Shown here one piece after another: positions 33,329 to 39,427 of a DNA stretch of 39,427 bases. Origin of the DNA: Halocaridina rubra (taxonomy: Eukaryota; Arthropoda; Malacostraca; Decapoda; Atyidae); NCBI GenBank assembly GCA_037179515.1, contig JAXCGZ010021576.1, positions 1-39,427 of the forward strand, read 5' to 3'. How positions within the stretch are numbered: position 1 is the stretch's first letter; the number at the start of each line of letters is the position of its first letter. A model generated the notes under the pieces. It did no database searches and had not been told where the DNA came from. It saw only the letters and a list, made by a program, of their open reading frames with translations. The position numbers and the translations under genes were made by a program.

Positions 33329-34811
33329 GATGGAACATGTAGAGCAATGATCTTGTATCATGTTTAGCCAAGGGCTTGGAGATACCTAAGTATATACAAT
33401 TCTCAAAATTCAAGAGGCTTTTGGTGACAATGCCATGGGTTTTACCAATAAAAGGATATTACAACATGTATAAAGATGGTTGCTCATTGGTGGGGAGTAA
33501 CTAGTGCTTTGGGAGGTTGTCAACAAGCCAAAGTGCAGATTTTTTAGAGGAAGTACTGAACTTAATAATGGAGGATTTTCGTTTGATGGTGGGAAAAATC
33601 TGTGACTAGGTTGAGCTCAGTAGATATTATGCGAATGCAGTTTTAAAGGAGGATTTGGGCATTTTCAGAGTGGCTGCAAATAATTTGCCCTATTGGCTTT
33701 CTTATAAATAACTCTGCTGAGTTGACAAGTTGCATCCCTCCCCCACTGCGGAGGCCACGTAACACTCGCCAAGCGCCCTTGTCTTGTAAGTATTGTGTGG
33801 AGATTTGTAGTTCATGGATTGGTCTGTGAAGCAACTGCTTACTCCCATCCATTTCCGGACTTTGGAACTCTATTCCTCCTTCTGTCTTTCCTATTTCTTA
33901 TAACCTATCTTCCTTCAAAAAACGGAGCTATTGTTATCTCAGGGCCTAATCCTACTTATCTCTAAAGCCTCAGTACTTCGACTGTTCTTTCAGCCCGTCC
34001 TTTTCCCATTGTGTATCATTACCTTATTTCTGACTTGTCCTTAACCTTTTACATTTTCTTTGTCTTAATATTTTCTTTGTGCCTGGGTCTTTATTGATGA
34101 GGGCAATTTTCTTGCCTATCCCGGTGTCACACATGAAAATAAAAAATTACAACCTCGTCTTGAGGGTATGTAGGCCATACTTGAGACTACCAGTTGTGAT
34201 AGTGGATTTCTTAATACTGTGATAACTGGCGATGATATTTAGGTGTAGAGGTATGACCCAGAAACCAAAGCTTAGTTATCAATGTGTAGCACATTAGATG
34301 TGGAGTAATATTAAGATGATGGTGGGTATTGTCTTCTAATATCAGGTCATTGTGCATCACGAATTTTCATTAGAAGGACAAATAGGTACAAAGGACTGCT
34401 TACCAGGATATCCTATGATGTCTCCGTTAACCAGATGGTTTTAAGAGAATGGTTCTTTGGGCCACACAAAAATGTCAGTGCATAAGGTCATTGCTCCAGC
34501 TCATTTGTCCCAGCTGATCCAAGCTCTCCAGACTTGGCTCCTTCTTACTTCTGGTTGTTCCCAAAAATTAAGATGCCACTGGAAGGCTGCTGCTTTGAGA
34601 GCCAAGAGGACAACATTTGGAAAGTAACGGCAGAGTTTATAGCCAGTTTGGAAGAAACATGCCAGACGTGCTTCGAACGGTGAAAGTATCACTTGACTAA
34701 GTGTTTGAAGGTACAAGAGGCCTACTTCAAAGGAAATTTGCAGAGTGACTATGCCAAGTGTGTAATTTTATATTCTTAGCTTAAGGTTGGATACTCTCTG
34801 GACAACCTTAC
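33329..34811 (+). mobile_element. mariner transposon with pseudogenised transposase, split by a LINE fragment
   Basis: Two blocks (about 33329-33710 and 34149-34757) together span a mariner-type transposase, which would cut and paste its own DNA at TA sites. Block one gives an N-terminal HTH region (EAFGDNAMG, then FGRLSTS, LNLIMEDFRLMVG, LKEDLGIFRVAAN). Block two gives ETTSCDSGFLNTVITGDD and RYDPETKA around the first catalytic Asp, VIVHHEFSLEGQ, and SPDLAPSYFWLFPKIK with the third Asp. It ends with a YFKG stretch. The middle Asp (HDNAP) region reads VIAPAHLS and is damaged. Many stops are present. The right terminal repeat (AAGGTTGGATAC...CTGGACAACC) ends near 34811; I could not find the left one. 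Confidence 0.85.
33711..34148 (+). pseudogene. LINE 3' fragment inserted in the mariner copy
   Basis: This block aligns with the 3' part of the - strand LINE at 14360-15365. It shares the GTTGCATCCCTCC, GGCC.CGTAACA, AAGTA.TGTGTGGA and CTTTGGAACTCTATTCC-like stretches and the ending ATCCCGGTGTCAC with an A-rich tail (GAAAATAAAAAATTA). The mariner transposase frame stops on one side and resumes on the other with only a small gap, so the LINE was inserted after the mariner. It is 5'-truncated, as LINE insertions usually are. Confidence 0.75.
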
Positions 34812-34821
34812 AGTATATATA

Positions 34822-36537
34822 AAGCGGGTCCCTGATTTACGACAAGGTTCTGTTCCTGACAGCTGTCATAACCCGAATATCATCGTAAGTCAGAAAAACT
34901 CCTAAATTCAAAGCAGGTCCCCCACCAAGCTTAAAATGTATTATGTAAAGCTTGCAAAACTAATCTTAGTTCTTAATCTAAGACATAAAAATAGTAAAAT
35001 TACACATACAGTATTGCTTACCTTTACTTATCTAATCTAAGACATAAAAATAGTAAAAGTACACTATATGGTATTGCTTACCTTTACTCATGTGGTCTGC
35101 TTACACGCTGGAAGGGACATTGCAAAGGAGGGAGAGACAACAGGCTCATAAATATGAGGAAGGAGAGACCGGGGCAGGTGAGTCTGGAGCGGTAAAAGAA
35201 CCTGCAATAGATGCTGGAGATACTGGAGCAGGTGAGTCTGTAGAAGCACCTGAGGTAGAGGCAACAAGGTTTGTTGCTGGGGGCTCTACCTTCACAAAGA
35301 GTTGGTCAAGGCAAGTCTGGAAGGATGCCCTCTTTTTCTCCTCCCAAATTTCCTTGTAAACCACAGGGATACAGTGAATACTCTGGTGACCTTAGTGTAC
35401 CTGACATTGTTAGGGTCCTGATCCTTGAGCTTTGCCAACCCTTCCTCTATCAAAAAGTCATCAAAATGAGGAGGGTGACTAGGGGCATTGTCCAACACTA
35501 GTAACCCAAAGGGCAGACCCTTGGAAGCACATTATTTCTCCACTTCTGCCAGAAAATGGTTGCTGAACTAGTCCTCAAATATGTGAAGGGTTATGCAAGC
35601 CTTCTTGTCCGACTTTTGGACTACTGACAGTTGACCCTTCCAAATGTCCTTGAGATCCCTTGGATTTTCTGCCAAGTAACCAAGAAGGGCTTCAGCTTGC
35701 AGTCTCCAGCAGCATTTGCACCTAAAGGCAAAGTCAGTCTCTCCTTGCTGACATTTTGGACTGGTACTGTCTTCTCCTTGGCGATATACGTACAACTAGG
35801 CTTACACTAAAAGAAGCCAGACTCATCCACGTTAAGTACTTGTTCGTCACGGTAACCCCCCTCCTTAATTATTTCTGCTAACACAGTGGGAAACTTTTGC
35901 TGCTTTCTCATCACCACTAGCAGCTTCACCTTGCACCTTTAAGTTATGCAAATTAGCACGACTATTAAAGCGATTAAACCAACCCCTATTGGCCACAAAC
36001 TCTTTACCTTTACTCCCTTTCTGCATTTCAGTTTTCACGGCATCGAGCAATCTTATAGTCTTTTCTCATATTAGCACGAGGCTCACTGGGATATGCCGTT
36101 GATGCTGGTCATCAAGCCAAAGTACTAGCAAGCTCTATTTCTATCAAGAGGTGACTACGTTGCTTAGGTATCACAGTGGACATCACAGGAGCAGAACCTT
36201 TCACATCTTCAAGGATGTGATCAGTATCCTTAATGATCGTCACCACTGTCGAATGGGCTAATCCCAATGAGCGGCCAATGTTCGTAGACGTTTCTCCCTT
36301 TTCTGAGTGTTTTACTATATCAGCTTTAATTTCCATGGTGATGGCTTTCCTTTTCTTCACAGCACTGCCATTAGAAGTATCACCACTACGCTTAGGAGAC
36401 ATAGTAAGGTCAATAACGAGTGAACAAGAAACCAATGAGAGAGCAGATGAGGATAGCAACAATATGGCAAGCGAGAGTAAACTGAGCTGTGGTTCTTCTT
36501 CCTCTTCTAATGGCACATGACAACATATTTATATATA
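34822..36537 (-). mobile_element. Tigger-like DNA transposon, right end lost
   Basis: The left end (AAGCGGGTCCCTGATTTACG) resembles the ends of the 881-bp and 320-bp relatives, with the first base or two changed, and follows a TATATA stretch. The - strand carries a transposase pseudogene. On the right, sequence matching the 881-bp relative continues to about 36530 (CATGACAACATATT). It is then broken by the element starting at 36538, and the missing end does not resume after 37729. This copy is the nearest thing in the window to the autonomous source of the family. Confidence 0.8.
35080..36402 (-). pseudogene. Tigger/pogo (CENP-B/jerky-like) transposase pseudogene
   Basis: The start is the ATG at 36402 (MSPKRSGDTSNGS, then KKRKAITMEIKADI and IGRSLGLAHSTVVTIIKD), a CENP-B N-terminal HTH domain that binds the element ends. 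Next come GWFNRFNSRANLHNLKVQGE (CENP-B-type second HTH), NVDESGFF (first catalytic Asp), AKEKTVPVQNVSKERLTL and GANAAGDCKLKPFL. MLDNAPSHPPHFDDF holds the second Asp (DDE_1 superfamily). The tail is Ser/Pro/Ala-rich with two SPAPVSP repeats. Domain order is complete, but the frame changes several times and stops follow NVDESGFF and other places. Proteins of this kind act in the nucleus and insert at TA. Confidence 0.85.
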
Positions 36538-36623
36538 CAGTAATCCCTCGTTTATTGCGAGGGTTCGGTTCCGAGACTGGCTGCGATACTTTCATGATGT
36601 CTATTCCAAAAATTCTCCTTAGA

Positions 36624-36684
<61 letters not shown>

Positions 36685-36784
36685 GTTATTATTATTATTA
36701 TTGGCAACAATAATTTTCCTTTGATGATGATTGTGGAGATTATTATTATTATTATTATTATATTATTATTATCATTATTATTAT
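36624..36784. repeat. (ATT)n arrays
   Basis: Two (ATT)n arrays, 36624-36702 and 36741-36784, separated by the GGCAACAATAATTTTCC part of the inner inverted repeat. Confidence 0.95.
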
Positions 36785-36865
36785 GAATTTGTAATTAAAC
36801 CATTATTTTTACAATAAATAATGTAGTTTTGATTGAATGAACAAGAGTTAATTAAAAAATTTTTT

Positions 36866-37079
<214 letters not shown>

Positions 37080-37205
37080 CCCCCTCCCTAACATTCTAAT
37101 CTACCAAACCCCCCACACACTCTTTGTCCCAGCCAACTAGGGAGGGGCAATGTACTCAGTTATTGAAGTAAATAAACCAACAGATGTACAATGATGAGCC
37201 CTTAA

Positions 37206-37299
37206 TAATAATAATAATAATTATAACAATAATAATAATAATAATGATGATGATGATAATCTCCACAATCATCATCAAAGGAAAATTATTGTCGCCAAA

Positions 37300-37337
<38 letters not shown>

Positions 37338-37360
37338 TAATAATAATAATGATAATAATA

Positions 37361-37434
<74 letters not shown>

Positions 37435-37436
37435 AA
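37206..37436. repeat. (AAT)n arrays ending in (AAG)n
   Basis: (AAT)n at about 37206-37248 and 37300-37403, the latter passing into (AAG)n at 37404-37436. This is the inverted counterpart of the (ATT)n arrays at 36624-36784. Confidence 0.93.
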
Positions 37437-37724
37437 GATCTAAGGAGAATTATCGGAATAGACATCATGAAAATAATGCAGAGGTATATTAAAACCCAGC
37501 AGAGAGCTGGATATTCATTACACATCTTTTATAATCCCTTCACAGCTGACAGGTCATTACACTCTTCATCTCTGTTTTTCTTTACAGCATGATACAGGTT
37601 GTTTTATTTTATAATTTTTTGGCCCATCCTGGTGTCACAATAATATTATTATTTTTTTTTTTTCCAAAAAAATCCGCGATGCACTTAATCCGCGATAGGT
37701 GAACCGGAAAATAGTGAGGGATTG

Positions 37725-37727
<3 letters not shown>

Positions 37728-37791
<64 letters not shown>

Positions 37792-37792
37792 T
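37728..37792. repeat. (TA)n microsatellite
   Basis: Starts exactly at the TA target base pair of the element ending at 37727. Confidence 0.96.
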
Positions 37793-37796
37793 TTCA

Positions 37797-38255
<459 letters not shown>

Positions 38256-38526
38256 ATCCTTCACGGATTTTTTTTGGCAAAGAAAAAAAAAATATATATT
38301 TTTTATTTTTTTAAAGATTATTATGACACCAGGACGGCCCAAAAATGATAAAATAAAACAGCCTTTATCAGGCTGTAAAGAGAAACAGAGATGGAGAGTG
38401 TAATAACCTGTCAGATGTGAAGGGATTATAAAAGATGTGTAATGTATATCCAGCTCTCTGCTGGGTTTTAATATACCTCTGCATTACTTTCATGATGTCT
38501 ATTCCAATAATTCTCCTTAGATATGA

Positions 38527-38551
38527 TTATTATTATTATTATTATTATTAC

Positions 38552-38590
<39 letters not shown>

Positions 38591-38690
38591 CATTATTATT
38601 ATTGGCGACAATAATTTTCCTTTGATGATGATTGTGGAGATTATTATCATCATTATTATTATCATTATTACTATTATTATTATTATTAAT
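38527..38690. repeat. (ATT)n arrays
   Basis: ATT arrays at 38527-38603 and 38641-38690, within the inverted composite copy. Confidence 0.93.
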
Positions 38691-38803
38691 AAGGGCTCAT
38701 CATTGTTTGTACATCTGTTGGTCTATTTACTTTAATAACTGAGTACAGTGCCCCTCCCTAGTTGGCTAGGACAAAGAGTGTGTGGGGGTTGGTTAGAATA
38801 GAA

Positions 38804-38989
<186 letters not shown>

Positions 38990-39060
38990 TAATTACCTCT
39001 TGTTCATTCAACCAAAACAACATTATTTATTGTAAAAATAATGGCTTAATTACAAATTCG

Positions 39061-39071
39061 TAATAATAATG

Positions 39072-39116
<45 letters not shown>

Positions 39117-39131
39117 GTAATATTAATAATG

Positions 39132-39181
<50 letters not shown>

Positions 39182-39232
39182 CTCCACAATCATCATCAAA
39201 GCAAAATTATTGTTAATAATAATAACAATAAC

Positions 39233-39273
<41 letters not shown>

Positions 39274-39289
39274 TAATAATAATAATAAG
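39061..39289. repeat. (AAT)n arrays
   Basis: AAT arrays at about 39061-39180 and 39213-39289, separated by the ATCTCCACAATCATCATC part of the inverted repeat. Confidence 0.93.
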
Positions 39290-39338
39290 ATCCAAGGAGA
39301 ATTTTTGGAATAGACATCATGATAGTAATGCAGAGGTA

Positions 39339-39427
39339 CAGTGATCCCTCGTTTATCACGAGGGTTAGGTTCCGGGACCCGTCGCGATAGATGAATTTTC
39401 GCAAAGTAGGAACACCTTAAATATTTT
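39339..39427. mobile_element. left end of another TA-inserted MITE, cut by window end
   Basis: CAGTGATCCCTCGTTTATC followed by ACGAGGGTTAGGTTCCGGGA and CGCGATA is the same terminal type as at 36538. It follows TA, inside the AGAGGTATTAAAACC-type site that is intact at 37485 and 38470, so it marks an insertion into the composite element. Confidence 0.7.

Overview
The window looks like intronic and repeat-rich DNA from a decapod crustacean nuclear genome. This is inferred from five long (TA)n arrays, long (CT/GA)n and (ATT/AAT)n arrays, many degenerate LINE, mariner, Tigger/pogo and LTR copies, very long introns and little coding sequence. The species cannot be fixed from the sequence alone.

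Only one host gene is supported: a middle part of the signal recognition particle receptor alpha subunit (SRPRA, the SRP docking protein) on the + strand. Three exons are visible (16358-16550, 30257-30295 and 31887-31972), all joining in phase 1. They encode the start of the charged linker after the N-terminal SRX domain. The N-terminal exons and the GTPase (NG) exons were not found and probably lie outside. The 13.7-kb intron between the first two exons is packed with transposons, and the acceptor of the third exon is tandemly duplicated.

Layout. 1-1487: a stretch with no C at all on the + strand. 1488-3047: two families of ~175-190 bp tandem repeats with SSRs. 3217-5604: two elements of one Tigger/pogo-like TA-insertion family, the first holding a LINE RT fragment. 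5607-14355: mostly unassigned, with degenerate tandem repeats (8310-9345), a 215-bp fold-back (9366-9580) and a T-rich block (about 10100-12800). 14360-15365: 3' half of a LINE on the - strand. 15463-16961: long SSRs and the first SRPRA exon. 17460-19970: a second, RNase H-bearing LINE on the - strand. 19975-29415: a complete but decayed LTR retrotransposon on the - strand with a 5-bp target duplication (CTTTC), a tRNA-Lys primer site and the unusual order gag-protease-integrase-RT-RNase H. 29445-29764: a 320-bp MITE of the Tigger family. 30257-31972: SRPRA exons 2 and 3. 33329-34811: a mariner copy split by a LINE 3' fragment. 34822-36537: the near-full-length Tigger transposase element that explains the related short elements. 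36538-39427: an inverted pair of composite SSR-rich elements.

The most notable item is the LTR element. Its reverse transcriptase is of Ty3/gypsy type, but integrase lies upstream of it, as in Gmr1-type elements. The other points of most interest are the C-free block, the duplicated splice acceptor in SRPRA, octamer-containing tandem repeats in the LTR element leader, and the ~2.7-kb inverted duplication at the right end. All calls are by eye; no database search was possible.
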